64,000 nt of DNA from FEB-12 sp964503315 (GCA_964503315.1 CAZCZL010000009.1:62001-126000), one strand, 5' to 3'; shown: positions 52,073 to 60,931, counted from the stretch's first letter. Numbers and translations: made by a program. Notes: generated from the letters alone by a model not told the origin.

Positions 52073-52438
52073 ATGAGATCTGTTTGCCTTTGGCTTAGCG
52101 CGCTCATCACCATTACTCTCGTCCTTTCGCTTTCTGCGAAAGATCTCTCCAATTCGGCGTCAATCACCGCGACCGCGACCGTTGTCTATCCAATAGGCCT
52201 GCTCGAGTTGCGCGATACAGGTGAAGCTCTGGAAACTCCACAACTCACCCGGGTCGGAACGCGATCATTTCTCTACATCCCCCACGGTTTACCGATCATC
52301 CTGATCGACGGGACGCCATTGGACCTGGGTGGTAATTCCACCTCACAGATGATATCGATGCTGGATATCACGGAGCTACTCGCCAATCGCACCAGCGAAA
52401 AGCCCGCGATACTGACGGTCATCGACTCCAACAAATAG
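52073..52438 (+). CDS. short subunit-like secreted protein in the fimbrial locus
   Basis: 121 residues from the ATG at 52073, with a signal peptide (LWLSALITITLVLSLSA). The mature chain starts SASITATATVVYPIGLLELR, which resembles the donor-strand-like extension and first strand of the neighbouring DUF4402 subunits. The rest (about 75 residues) is shorter and different (TRSFLYIPHGLPIILIDG) and lacks the closing Y-S-A-D-I ... Y-T-G strand. It could be an anchor, terminator or assembly factor of the fibre. No known family was recognised. It lies between subunits 1 and 2 on the same strand. Confidence 0.55.
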   Translation: MRSVCLWLSALITITLVLSLSAKDLSNSASITATATVVYPIGLLELRDTGEALETPQLTRVGTRSFLYIPHGLPIILIDGTPLDLGGNSTSQMISMLDITELLANRTSEKPAILTVIDSNK

Positions 52439-52490
52439 CTCTTTCAGTTCAATCTTGATTTCGGAGGAGAGAGCCGGTAGACTTTCGGCG

Positions 52491-52985
52491 ATGGCTACTC
52501 TCTGGAAAAAGGCCGCGTTTCTCGGCGCGCTTCTGATGGTTCTGCTTCTCCTCCCTTCCTTGACCAAGGGGCAGGCGATCGATGTGTCACTGGTCAACAA
52601 TCTGCAATTCGGGAATGTTTTCCCCGGACAGCCGAAGGTCATCTCCAAGCACGCCGCCGGAGCAGCCGCAGAGTTCCATGTTGACGGCAACGCCGGTGAC
52701 GAAGTGCTGATCACGTTTCTCTCACTGCCGACCTATATCAACATGGGGGGATTCAACATGAACGTGGTCGTTTCCGAGACCGATTGCGCTATGGACTCAA
52801 GCGCCACGCCCAACCAATCCAGCCCGGGCTACAACAATCTGAATCCGTGGCAGCCGATCACCTACCGACTGGGAAGTAATGGCCTGACTATATGGCTCGG
52901 CGCGACAGTGATCCCGGGACTTGGTCAAAAACCGGGCAGTTATTCAGGGCTAATCCAGATCAGGGCCGAGTATACCGGCAACTAG
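52491..52985 (+). CDS. DUF4402-like fimbrial subunit 2, lacking the N-terminal extension
   Basis: 164 residues from the ATG at 52491. Signal peptide KKAAFLGALLMVLLLLPSLTKG. After cleavage the chain goes straight to QAIDVSLVNNLQFGNVFPG; the A-T-A-x-V-L donor-strand-like stretch of the other subunits is absent. The rest follows the family (LTIWLGATVIPGLG ... YSGLIQIRAEYTGN). There is one cysteine (ETDCAMDSS). In chaperone-usher fibres a subunit without a donor strand can only be at the tip, so this is a candidate tip or terminating subunit. A TTG at 52455 with nearby GGAGG is an alternative, less likely start. Confidence 0.7.
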   Translation: MATLWKKAAFLGALLMVLLLLPSLTKGQAIDVSLVNNLQFGNVFPGQPKVISKHAAGAAAEFHVDGNAGDEVLITFLSLPTYINMGGFNMNVVVSETDCAMDSSATPNQSSPGYNNLNPWQPITYRLGSNGLTIWLGATVIPGLGQKPGSYSGLIQIRAEYTGN

Positions 52986-53124
52986 CTGTTCAATTCTCCT
53001 TCATTCTGGCCATTTTCAGAGAGAAAATGGCTCAATTTCCTGACCATTTTTTGCCGCGATTCCGATTCCCTATCATAGGAACAATTAGTCTAAACAGAGC
53101 GGGGAGACCCGCAGGGAGTTGAAC

Positions 53125-53682
53125 ATGCGAACCAGACCGACCCGTGCACTATGGGTGCTCAGCGGCCTGCTGCTGTTCGGGATGATCGCGACACCGGTCC
53201 AGGGGCAGGAAGTGGCTAACGGATTGGCGATCGCCAACGTGCTTGCATCGCTCTCCATCGTTGCAACACAGCCTCTCGATTTCGGCAACGTTTTCCAGGG
53301 AGTCGCAAAATCCCAGGACGAAACTTCAGATCTCAATTCAGGAATTTTCACCATCAACGGCTCGGCTAGCGCCAACATCTCCGTCTACCTGCAGTTGCCG
53401 GAGTATCTTGCTCTGGCGGATGGGTCGGACCGGATGTCGATCGCGTTCAGTACCACGGACGCGACCTATTCATTCCTTGATGCCGCAGCGCCATCGACAC
53501 CGTCAGCGCCGGGCGCTGGAGCGTTGCTCGACCAGAATCCGCGTACGCTGGCGGGGACCTCGGTTGGCGCAGGCGGGTTCGCCCAGATCTTTCTGGGTGG
53601 CAGGGTAATTCCGTCGGTCAACCAGACCGCGGGCGCCTATGCCGGGGATATTATCTGTACGGTAGCCTATACCGGTACTTGA
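53125..53682 (+). CDS. DUF4402-like fimbrial subunit 3
   Basis: 185 residues from the ATG at 53125 with GGGAG 7 bases upstream. Signal peptide ALWVLSGLLLFGMIATPVQG. The mature chain has the extension VANGLAIANVLASLSIVAT, the core LDFGNVFQGVAKSQDETSD, then ISVYLQLPEYLALADGSDRM and the closing GAYAGDIICTVAYTGT. It is very similar to subunits 4 and 5, so these three are recent paralogues. It is followed by a strong terminator, which ends the first transcription unit of the locus. Confidence 0.78.
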   Translation: MRTRPTRALWVLSGLLLFGMIATPVQGQEVANGLAIANVLASLSIVATQPLDFGNVFQGVAKSQDETSDLNSGIFTINGSASANISVYLQLPEYLALADGSDRMSIAFSTTDATYSFLDAAAPSTPSAPGAGALLDQNPRTLAGTSVGAGGFAQIFLGGRVIPSVNQTAGAYAGDIICTVAYTGT

Positions 53683-53708
53683 TTCTCTCACAACAGATTT
53701 CGAATTCA

Positions 53709-53741
53709 AACGAGGGCTCCGCAAGCCCTCGTTTTCTATTT
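53709..53741 (+). terminator. intrinsic terminator inside the fimbrial locus
   Basis: Stem CGAGGGCT/AGCCCTCG (53711-53718 with 53724-53731), extended by two A-T pairs, 5-base loop CCGCA, then TTTTCTATTTT. Confidence 0.92.
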
Positions 53742-53770
53742 TAATATCTTACTGCGCAATCGGTTAATAC

Positions 53771-53786
53771 TGGCATACTCTTGGCG
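53771..53786 (+). promoter_or_regulatory. possible sigma-54 promoter of subunits 4-5, chaperone and usher
   Basis: TGGCATACTCTTGGCG keeps the invariant GG and GC with correct spacing and TGGCA at -24, but the -12 box reads TGGC rather than TTGC. It is 200 bases upstream of subunit 4, so the leader would be long. Confidence 0.3.
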
Positions 53787-53985
53787 TTTTGCAGCCTTTC
53801 GGATGTAAACGTCTGGTCGCTTCCCAATACCCTATCCATGGATTACCCGGTTAGACCATTGCAGCCTGCAAAAAATCTGGCCAAAGCCTGTTAAGTTTCT
53901 GAACTGCCTGACGATTTAACAGCCATAGGAGTTCGACGAACGAACAGACCTATGCACACTTGATGAACAGGGAAGTGAGTATCGT

Positions 53986-54546
53986 ATGAAGAGCATGCCC
54001 AACTGGCTGAAACGGATGACCGCGGTCGCGGCAGCATTGATGCTGCTGATCCTCCTCGGCACTACGCCGGCCATGTCACAGGATGTTGCAGTTGGACAGG
54101 CAACCGCCACCGTATTGGCGGTGCTGTCGGTAACCGCTACGCAGGCCCTCGATTTTGGTAACGTCTATCAGGGTGTTGCGAAAGTGCAGGATGAGACCTC
54201 CGACGCCAGTTCCGGTATTTTCACGATCACCGGACAAGCGAGCGCCGCGATCGCCTGCTATCTCCAGCTTCCGGATTATGTCGCGTTGGCCAACGGTTCA
54301 GACCGTATGCCGATCACGTTCAGCACGACCGATGCGGCATTCAGCGTTCAGGTCGCGGGTACGCCAAGCGCGCCAGGAGTCGGCGCTACGGCGAATACCA
54401 ATCCGCGAAACCTGACCGGTACAGCTATCGGCGCGGCGGGTACATCGAAGATCTTTCTGGGCGGTAAAGTGATCCCGACCATTAATCAGACCGCGGGGAG
54501 TTACTCGGCCGATATCGTGCTGACCGTAGCCTATACCGGTTCCTGA
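53986..54546 (+). CDS. DUF4402-like fimbrial subunit 4
   Basis: 186 residues. Signal peptide MTAVAAALMLLILLGTTPAMS. The mature chain starts QDVAVGQATATVLAVLSVTA (donor-strand-like, alternating hydrophobic), then ALDFGNVYQGVAKVQDETSD, IACYLQLPDYVALANGSDRM, FLGGKVIPTINQTAGSYS and the closing strand ADIVLTVAYTGS. It has a GGGAAG/GTGAG purine stretch before the ATG. It is probably a major or adaptor subunit. There is one cysteine in the ACYLQLP strand. Confidence 0.8.
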   Translation: MKSMPNWLKRMTAVAAALMLLILLGTTPAMSQDVAVGQATATVLAVLSVTATQALDFGNVYQGVAKVQDETSDASSGIFTITGQASAAIACYLQLPDYVALANGSDRMPITFSTTDAAFSVQVAGTPSAPGVGATANTNPRNLTGTAIGAAGTSKIFLGGKVIPTINQTAGSYSADIVLTVAYTGS

Positions 54547-54627
54547 TCCAAATGGTCGCCTAAAAGTGAATTTAAACAGAAACTTGGAATTCTATAAAAG
54601 GGGTATTCCCGATTGCAAGGAGATGAC

Positions 54628-55191
54628 ATGAACAGGTACCTAACACACCTTGTCCGGTGCTTGGTAGTAGTCGCGCTCGTAGCGACAGTCGGCGCTCCGT
54701 CATTAGTGAGTGCGCAGGATGTCTCTACTGGTCAGGCCACGGCTCAGGTCCTCGCGATTCTGCAGGTCGCTGCAGTGCAGGCCTTGGACTTTGGCAACGT
54801 CTACCAGGGTGTGCCGAAAGTACAGGACGAAACGTCCGACGCTCTCTCCGGGATCTTTTCGATCTCCGGCGCGCCGAGCGCGAACATCGCCTGCTACTTC
54901 CAGCTCCCGGATTACGTAGCTCTGGCCGACGGTTCCGACCGTATGCCGATCACCTTCAGCACGACCGACGCTACCTTCTCGGTGCTCGCGGCCGCTGCTC
55001 CTTCCACACCGTCGGCTCCCGGCGCTGGCGCGACGCTGAACACCAGCCCGCGCAACTTGACCGGTACAGCCATCGGCGCGGGTGGCGCTGCCCAGATCTT
55101 CCTCGGTGGCGAAGTGATCCCGACTGTCAATCAGACGGCCGGCGCTTATTCAGCCGATATCGTGCTGACGGTCTCCTACACCGGTAGCTGA
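54628..55191 (+). CDS. DUF4402-like fimbrial subunit 5
   Basis: 187 residues from the ATG at 54628, with AAGGAG 6 bases upstream (54616-54621). Signal peptide CLVVVALVATVGAPSLVSA. The mature chain is highly similar to subunit 4: extension QDVSTGQATAQVLAILQVAA, core ALDFGNVYQGVPKVQDETSD, closing GAYSADIVLTVSYTGS. It is the last subunit gene before the chaperone and the best ribosome site in the locus, so it may be the major subunit. This is inference. Confidence 0.8.
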   Translation: MNRYLTHLVRCLVVVALVATVGAPSLVSAQDVSTGQATAQVLAILQVAAVQALDFGNVYQGVPKVQDETSDALSGIFSISGAPSANIACYFQLPDYVALADGSDRMPITFSTTDATFSVLAAAAPSTPSAPGAGATLNTSPRNLTGTAIGAGGAAQIFLGGEVIPTVNQTAGAYSADIVLTVSYTGS

Positions 55192-55269
55192 GCCGAAGCA
55201 AGAGTACGCACTCGGCATGGATGGCCGAAGCGTGTGTGAACAGAGATTTGATTACATAGGATGGTTATA

Positions 55270-56130
55270 ATGGCTAAGACAGATTCAACCCCATCGTCCG
55301 ACTCGCGTTCGGGATGGGGTTTGCTTTGGGTTCTGATCTTCTTTCTCGTCCTTTCCTCCAATATAGTGGCGGGTGTCCTGGTCGCCCCGACGGTTGTTTT
55401 CGTCAATGACAAGAACAAGACCGCGCGACTGGATATCAACAACACCGGAACCACTCCCCAGGAAGTCACGATCAGCTTTGCCTATGGTCTGCCGGTCTCC
55501 GACAGCGTAGGGAATGTCTCAGTGATCTTACAGGACTCGAATATCACCGACCCGCGTTCTGCGGTTGAGTGGGTCAAAGCTTTCCCGCGTCAGATCGTCA
55601 TCCCGCCGAATGGCACGCAGGTAGTCCGTTTCGTGGCGAATCCGCCCAAGGACCTCCCAGCCGGCGAGTACTGGGCGCGTATCGTGGTGCGCTCCAAAGA
55701 CGGAGAGACCAAAATTCCGACCCCGACCGAGGCAGACGCCATCACCACCAAACTCAATATGATCATGCAGACCGCGATCATGCTGAAATACCGGACGGGT
55801 GATGTCGGAACCGAAGTGGCAGTGACAAACACGCAAGCGACGCAGACCGACAGTTCTGTCTACGTGATGGTTGATCTCTCCAACAAAGGAAACGCCTCGT
55901 ATGTCGGCGTCTTGACCGCACGGCTGCTCGACGCAAACCAGAAGGAAGTTGCCAGGACACAGACGGATATCGCGGTTTACCGCGAATTGAAGCGGAAGAT
56001 CGAATTTCCGGTTGCCTCTCCCGGCAAGTACAAGATCGAACTGGGAATTACTACCGAGGGTCGAACGGATATCGCCCCGGAAGACATGATCCCGGGGAAC
56101 AAGGTCTATTCGGTCGTCGAGGTTCAGTAA
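55270..56130 (+). CDS. PapD-like periplasmic chaperone of the fimbrial locus
   Basis: 286 residues from the ATG at 55270 (an ATG three codons upstream overlaps AGGA and is less likely). The N-terminal signal helix is WGLLWVLIFFLVLSSNIVAG. Domain 1 (about 35-150) has the immunoglobulin-like chaperone pattern: VLVAPTVVFVNDKNKTARLD ... NTGTTPQEV ... PRQIVIPPNGTQVVRFVANP ... YWARIVVRS, including the PPNGTQVVR edge of the PapD G1/F1 region. Domain 2 (about 180-280) is a second beta-sandwich. It should hold subunits by donor-strand complementation before handing them to the usher. It stands between subunit 5 and the usher. Confidence 0.75.
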   Translation: MAKTDSTPSSDSRSGWGLLWVLIFFLVLSSNIVAGVLVAPTVVFVNDKNKTARLDINNTGTTPQEVTISFAYGLPVSDSVGNVSVILQDSNITDPRSAVEWVKAFPRQIVIPPNGTQVVRFVANPPKDLPAGEYWARIVVRSKDGETKIPTPTEADAITTKLNMIMQTAIMLKYRTGDVGTEVAVTNTQATQTDSSVYVMVDLSNKGNASYVGVLTARLLDANQKEVARTQTDIAVYRELKRKIEFPVASPGKYKIELGITTEGRTDIAPEDMIPGNKVYSVVEVQ

Positions 56131-56183
56131 GTAAGGAGTAGAAAGCGGCCGGAGTGATCCGGCTCTGATAGGATGAGGAGCGA

Positions 56184-58760
56184 ATGCTCCAGGGCAGGAT
56201 GCCCATGCGTACAAAGTTACCAAGTTACATCGCGATGGCGCTCGCCATCGCTACCGCGTTTCTGCCGCTGTCGGCGTCGAGCCAGACATCGTACGAAGAT
56301 ATCACGGTCAGTTTTGAGGTCCCAAGACTTCTCTCCCGCGATCTGTTCGTTCGCTACGATGGAAAGACGCTGTACGTACCAGTAGTCGAAGTCTTCGGTT
56401 ACCTGGATATCAATATAGGTCCCGATGCCGACCGCACCAAGCTCCAGGGATTTCTCTTCAATCGCAATGACAAGTTCGAGATTCGTCCGGCGGAGAGCAA
56501 AGCGATCGTCAATAAGAAGGAGTTCCCGCTCGACCGTACAGAGTTCATGTACGACAACGGTCAGCTCTATCTTCGACTCGACCAGTTTGGCCGCATATTC
56601 GGACTCGACATGTCGTTCGACTTTTCGATGCTGCGGATCCTTCTCCCCCTGAATGAGAGTTTCCCTGCCTGGCAGAAGTTGAAACGCAAGCAGGCGCGAG
56701 AGAAACTGAAGAAGCAGGTCGCGTCCCTGAAAGACGTTAAGTCAGTAGAGCGTCGACACGAGCTTTTCTCTGGAGGAGTAGCCGATTGGACGGTGTCATC
56801 GAACCCGATCGGAGGGGGCGGGCATTATCTCGACCTGGCTTTTGGATCGATGGTTCTCGGCGGAGACCTGATGGTATCAGGCTCCGGGAGCACGTCGCGC
56901 GGGTTTGAGTCGGACCAACTCAATTACCGTTGGCACTATTCGTTTGGTGAGAATCCCTGGCTTACCCAGGCAGAGGTCGGGACCGTCAATCCTGCCGGTC
57001 TGCTTTCGCGATCTCTGGATGGGGCCATGATCACCAACACGCCGCAGGTGCAAAGACAATACTTCCAGACCATAGTACTTGATGGGCAACTCGAGGAAGG
57101 ATGGGAGGTTGAACTGTATGTGGATGGCCGGCTGCTCGACTTTGCTGAAGCCGACGCTACCGGCAAATATCAGTTTGATGTCGACGTTGTCTATGGTTCG
57201 AGCGACATCACTTTGAAAATGTATGGCCCAAGCGGCGAGATCCGGACGGAAGAGCGCCACCTGCGTGTCCCGTACAATTTGATTCCCAAAAACAAGCTAG
57301 AGTATTCTGTCGCGATGGGTAAGGATGCCACCGCCGACACAACCAGGCTGTACTCCCAGCCGACCGCGTATTACGGACTGCTCAATTCGCTGACCATCGG
57401 CGTGGGAGCGGATGTTCCTATCAATTCCGATATTGAGGAAGAACCGCTACTGTCGACCGAGGCGACGCTGCAGGTCGCGGGAAGTGTGATTGCCAACGCG
57501 TCATTCTCGCCGGGATACCAGATGCAGGTCGGTGCAAACTACGCGATGCCGAATTTCCTGAATACCAATCTTGCCTATACCAGATACGAAGAGAATCCGT
57601 TCCGCAATCCAGGGAAGCAGGAGCAAAGTATCTCCGGTACCATGTCGCTGCCGATCAGGATCGGCCAGCGCTACCTTGGAGTCCGCTACAACGCTTCGTA
57701 CGACACCTATTCGGATTTCTCCTCGCTCTCAATGAACTATGGCGCTACTGCCTCGTTTCTACGCATGTATGCCAATTACATCGGACGCTATAAGCGGACG
57801 ATCTACCCGAACCGCGCGGCCACCTCTATGGTCAGCCAGATGCTGCTGTCAACCGACCTGCTGAACTGGCTTCGCCCGCAGTTTCGGATCGACTACGATC
57901 ACGATGTCAATGATTTCTCGCGGTTTGGCATTTACCTGACTCGTCGTGTCTTCAAGACCGGCCAGATCAGCCTATCGTATGAACATTCTCCGCTGTACAA
58001 GACCAATACGGTGATGTTGAATCTCAATTTCTTCAATTCAGTGGCGGCTTTCTCCACGCGCGCGGCGTATTCGAATAAAGACTACTCGATGAACCAGATG
58101 CAGCGCGGATCGATCCGTTGGGATCGCGCCGCCGGCAAAATACGGTTCGACCGTCGCAACGGAATCGGATATGGTTCCGCGGTCGTGCGCCCATTCCTCG
58201 ACCTGAACAACGACGGTGTCCCGAATGAAGGTGAAGAGTTCCTGCCGGGACTCAAAGCGAAGCTGGTGGGGGTTGGAGGGCGACCAGTTCCGCGTGGTAA
58301 GCTCTACTACTATGAGAATCTGCGACCATACGATTCTTACACCATCTCAATAGACCCTACCAGTTTGGATAACCCAATGCTCAAGCCGGCCTTTGAGAAT
58401 TATCGAGTATCGGTGAATCCCAATGTGGTTACGTCGGTTGATGTCCCGGTTGTTATGGCCGCGGATATCAGCGGAGTGATCGAGCGCGAGACGCCGGGCG
58501 GCAATGTGGGGGTTGGCGGAATACGTCTCAAGTTGCTCAATGTCGACAAGGATGTCGCGGTCGATATCGTCTCTTTCAGTAGTGGACAGTACTACTATCT
58601 CGGTCTCATCCCGGGTCACTACCGGGCCTACCTCGACCCGGAACAGCTCGACAAGTTTGGGTATATCGCGGAACCGCCGTCGATGGAGTTTGATGTCCTT
58701 CCGTCAGAGTCAGGCTCATCGGTCGAGAACATTAATTTTGTGTTGAAAGCCAAACCTTAG
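56184..58760 (+). CDS. outer-membrane usher-like protein
   Basis: 858 residues; ATGs at 56184, 56199 and 56205 are all possible starts. Signal peptide region MALAIATAFLPLSASSQ. An N-terminal periplasmic domain (about 30-190) is followed by a beta-barrel with alternating aromatic strands ending near residue 670. The plug-like segment at about 300-385 has GWEVELYVDGRLLDFAEAD ... SDITLKMYGPSGEIR, matching the usher plug (E-L-Y-x-x-G-x-x-x-D, F-Y-G-P-x-G). The C-terminal domain opens FLDLNNDGVPNEGEEFLPG, as in archaic ushers. It is the secretion pore and assembly platform for the DUF4402 subunits. It ends the transcript. Sequence is distant from FimD/PapC. Confidence 0.75.
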   Translation: MLQGRMPMRTKLPSYIAMALAIATAFLPLSASSQTSYEDITVSFEVPRLLSRDLFVRYDGKTLYVPVVEVFGYLDINIGPDADRTKLQGFLFNRNDKFEIRPAESKAIVNKKEFPLDRTEFMYDNGQLYLRLDQFGRIFGLDMSFDFSMLRILLPLNESFPAWQKLKRKQAREKLKKQVASLKDVKSVERRHELFSGGVADWTVSSNPIGGGGHYLDLAFGSMVLGGDLMVSGSGSTSRGFESDQLNYRWHYSFGENPWLTQAEVGTVNPAGLLSRSLDGAMITNTPQVQRQYFQTIVLDGQLEEGWEVELYVDGRLLDFAEADATGKYQFDVDVVYGSSDITLKMYGPSGEIRTEERHLRVPYNLIPKNKLEYSVAMGKDATADTTRLYSQPTAYYGLLNSLTIGVGADVPINSDIEEEPLLSTEATLQVAGSVIANASFSPGYQMQVGANYAMPNFLNTNLAYTRYEENPFRNPGKQEQSISGTMSLPIRIGQRYLGVRYNASYDTYSDFSSLSMNYGATASFLRMYANYIGRYKRTIYPNRAATSMVSQMLLSTDLLNWLRPQFRIDYDHDVNDFSRFGIYLTRRVFKTGQISLSYEHSPLYKTNTVMLNLNFFNSVAAFSTRAAYSNKDYSMNQMQRGSIRWDRAAGKIRFDRRNGIGYGSAVVRPFLDLNNDGVPNEGEEFLPGLKAKLVGVGGRPVPRGKLYYYENLRPYDSYTISIDPTSLDNPMLKPAFENYRVSVNPNVVTSVDVPVVMAADISGVIERETPGGNVGVGGIRLKLLNVDKDVAVDIVSFSSGQYYYLGLIPGHYRAYLDPEQLDKFGYIAEPPSMEFDVLPSESGSSVENINFVLKAKP

Positions 58761-58782
58761 TTTGTCATCGCCATAGCAGTAC

Positions 58783-58819
58783 AAAAAGAGAGCGGCCGCC
58801 TTTTTGGGCGGCCGCTCTC
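58783..58819. terminator. strong bidirectional hairpin between usher and TSP3 gene
   Basis: A perfect 13-bp GC-rich stem (58788-58800 with 58807-58819) with a loop TTTTTG. On minus it is followed by TTTTT, on plus only by a weak T-stretch. It ends the minus-strand gene and probably the usher transcript. Confidence 0.82.
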
Positions 58820-58843
58820 GATTTATGGCGGAACACATGATCC

Positions 58844-60931
58844 TCACGGGCAGAGCGGCAAAGGCGGTCGCGGTATTACCGTGAGGTACGAAATCAAAAG
58901 AGATAGATCCGAGAGATCTATTGCTCCCGCGGCGTTGACATTGGCTTCCTCAAGACACGGAAGCGGAGGTCGCGGTATTACCGTAAGGTACGAAATCAAT
59001 AACGACAAGTCCGAGAGATCGGGCGTCTCACTTATCGACTTATTGACATTCCCCGTCTCGCCGATACAGCAAGAAGTCTCACAGGCATCGCCGATACCAT
59101 TGCCATTCGCGTCCTCCTGCAGCGGATTGGGATCTGCCGGGCAATTATCACAGTCGTCACCGACGCCATCGCCGTCACCGTCCAACTGCGAATTATTGGC
59201 AACAAGTGGGCAGTTGTCGCAAGCGGAACCGAATAAGTCTCCGTCGGGATTGTCCTGTCCCGGATTTGCAATGGTGGCGCAGTTGTCGCAATCATCGCCA
59301 ATGCCGTCACCATCGCCGTCTGCTTGTCCTGGATTAAAGACGATTTTGCAGTTGTCGCAGTCATCCCCAATGCCGTCACCATCTGAATCCGCTTGTCCGG
59401 GGTTGGGAACAGTGGGACAATTGTCAGCCGCATCCGGAATACCATCACCATCGGAGTCAAGCATGCCGCACGACAACACAGTCTCGAAATAAATATCCTG
59501 CATGGCGCCGGGCAGACGGGCATCGTTCCAGATATATCCAGGACCACTTATCGCACTGAAATCAGAGCCGAGATAATCACCCTGATATATCGGAGCCGGT
59601 GGCATCGGTATCGCCGACGCCGGCGCGATCGGGACTATAGATGATGCCGGGCAGTCCGTCCATGTAAGCCCGCAATCAGGAGACATCGACACCCACGTCT
59701 GGTGCCGGATATTCGCCGGGTCCATCCGCCGGTCGTAGTAGGTGATTTGGATCAAACCGGTAGCCGGATCAACTGCCATGTGCGGCGCCCATTGATCGAG
59801 TCCATTCGCGAACGGATCTTGATTTACTCGCACGGCGGGTGTCCAGGTTCCGGCCAATCCGGTCGGACTGGACGAGAAGTAGATATCCAGATCACCCGCG
59901 ACCAATGCTGTCCAGGCGGCGAAGACCATGCCGGCGCACGGACCTGTTCCCGTGGCGATCGTGACATTCGTGGCGCACTTGATACCGCCGGCAATCACCG
60001 GCGGAACTGGACCGATCGGCGCAATTGCCACTGGCGCGAAGAATGGCGCGCCAAATCCGGGACTCCCGGAAATAAACGCGGTGAAGCCGTCAGACCAGCC
60101 TACGTACACGCCACCGGCTGGGACCGCGAGATTTCCGGGCGGCCCCATGACCGCCACGCTCGGGCGGTGTGTTGCCATCGCGTTCGGGAAACCGGGTCCG
60201 ACAGCGAGTACAACCGCAGGTGAGAAGGCGGGATAAATCGGCGCGGGGCCGGGTGTAGTGCGCGAGTATTGGTAGACTATCCCGAAGCCATCCCCCAGAT
60301 CATCGAAGGGAAGTCCATTGCCGTCCGCGTCTCCGGGAGCGCCATCCATGTATTGCGCGTACGCGATGTGAACGGTACCTATCGCAGCGGCAGGGTTTCC
60401 GGGAATGTCATCGACTCTGACATACGGATAGTCGTACCACATCCCCGGCGGCACCGGGCCCGATGGAATGGCTGGCGCGCCGAAGGCCGCTCCACCTCCC
60501 GGCGAGAAGCTCGACACAATACCTCCCGCGCCTACCCAGGGCAGACCCGGACCATAGGCGGTGTACGCGGTATAGAATCCACCCCCGGGATGTGCCGAAA
60601 TAGTCGGGTTCCAGGCATTAACGAACGGTGCCGGTAACGGCGGGATGATTCCCTGAATGAATGCCGCCCCACCCGCGGGAGAGAATCCGTAACTGATCGC
60701 TGACGCGCCGAATCCCCCTGCCCCAAACTCGGTCCAAACACCATACACATCTCCGACGACAATCTCGCTCCAGGCGACTGAGCTGTTATGCTGTTCGGTC
60801 GCCGGCGGACTCGCGACATTGACCGGGAAATTGGGAAGCGCGTGAACAGAAAGAGCTGTTGCGCTCCAACAGACGAGAAGCGCAATACATGATGCAGTCA
60901 ACGATCGCAAGAGGCGCGAATTGGAATCCAT
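58844..60931 (-). CDS. secreted protein with thrombospondin type 3 repeats and dockerin-like tail
   Basis: 695 residues from the ATG at 60929-60931 with GGAGG 6 bases upstream. Signal peptide LRSLTASCIALLVCWSATALS. Residues about 35-480 form a Pro/Gly-rich beta domain (probably a propeller; FSSSPTGLAGTWTP, MSPDCGLTWTD are Asp-box-like). Then five TSP3 calcium loops at about 490-620 (D-x-D-x-D-G-I-x-D-x-x-D-N-C), followed by two dockerin-like units ending LSDLSLLISYLT. The two units are near-identical in DNA as well (58866-58920 and 58970-59020). It is likely a surface or extracellular calcium-dependent protein. No catalytic site was recognised. Confidence 0.8.
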   Translation of the reverse strand: MDSNSRLLRSLTASCIALLVCWSATALSVHALPNFPVNVASPPATEQHNSSVAWSEIVVGDVYGVWTEFGAGGFGASAISYGFSPAGGAAFIQGIIPPLPAPFVNAWNPTISAHPGGGFYTAYTAYGPGLPWVGAGGIVSSFSPGGGAAFGAPAIPSGPVPPGMWYDYPYVRVDDIPGNPAAAIGTVHIAYAQYMDGAPGDADGNGLPFDDLGDGFGIVYQYSRTTPGPAPIYPAFSPAVVLAVGPGFPNAMATHRPSVAVMGPPGNLAVPAGGVYVGWSDGFTAFISGSPGFGAPFFAPVAIAPIGPVPPVIAGGIKCATNVTIATGTGPCAGMVFAAWTALVAGDLDIYFSSSPTGLAGTWTPAVRVNQDPFANGLDQWAPHMAVDPATGLIQITYYDRRMDPANIRHQTWVSMSPDCGLTWTDCPASSIVPIAPASAIPMPPAPIYQGDYLGSDFSAISGPGYIWNDARLPGAMQDIYFETVLSCGMLDSDGDGIPDAADNCPTVPNPGQADSDGDGIGDDCDNCKIVFNPGQADGDGDGIGDDCDNCATIANPGQDNPDGDLFGSACDNCPLVANNSQLDGDGDGVGDDCDNCPADPNPLQEDANGNGIGDACETSCCIGETGNVNKSISETPDLSDLSLLISYLTVIPRPPLPCLEEANVNAAGAIDLSDLSLLISYLTVIPRPPLPLCP

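Larger units (their letters stand above)
53683..53985. other. intergenic region splitting the fimbrial locus
   Basis: About 300 bases. A perfect terminator is at 53709-53741, a sigma-54-like site at 53771-53786 and a 7-bp inverted repeat CTGTTAA/TTAACAG at 53888-53894 and 53916-53922. No ORF. It makes subunits 4-5, chaperone and usher a separate transcription unit. Confidence 0.6.
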
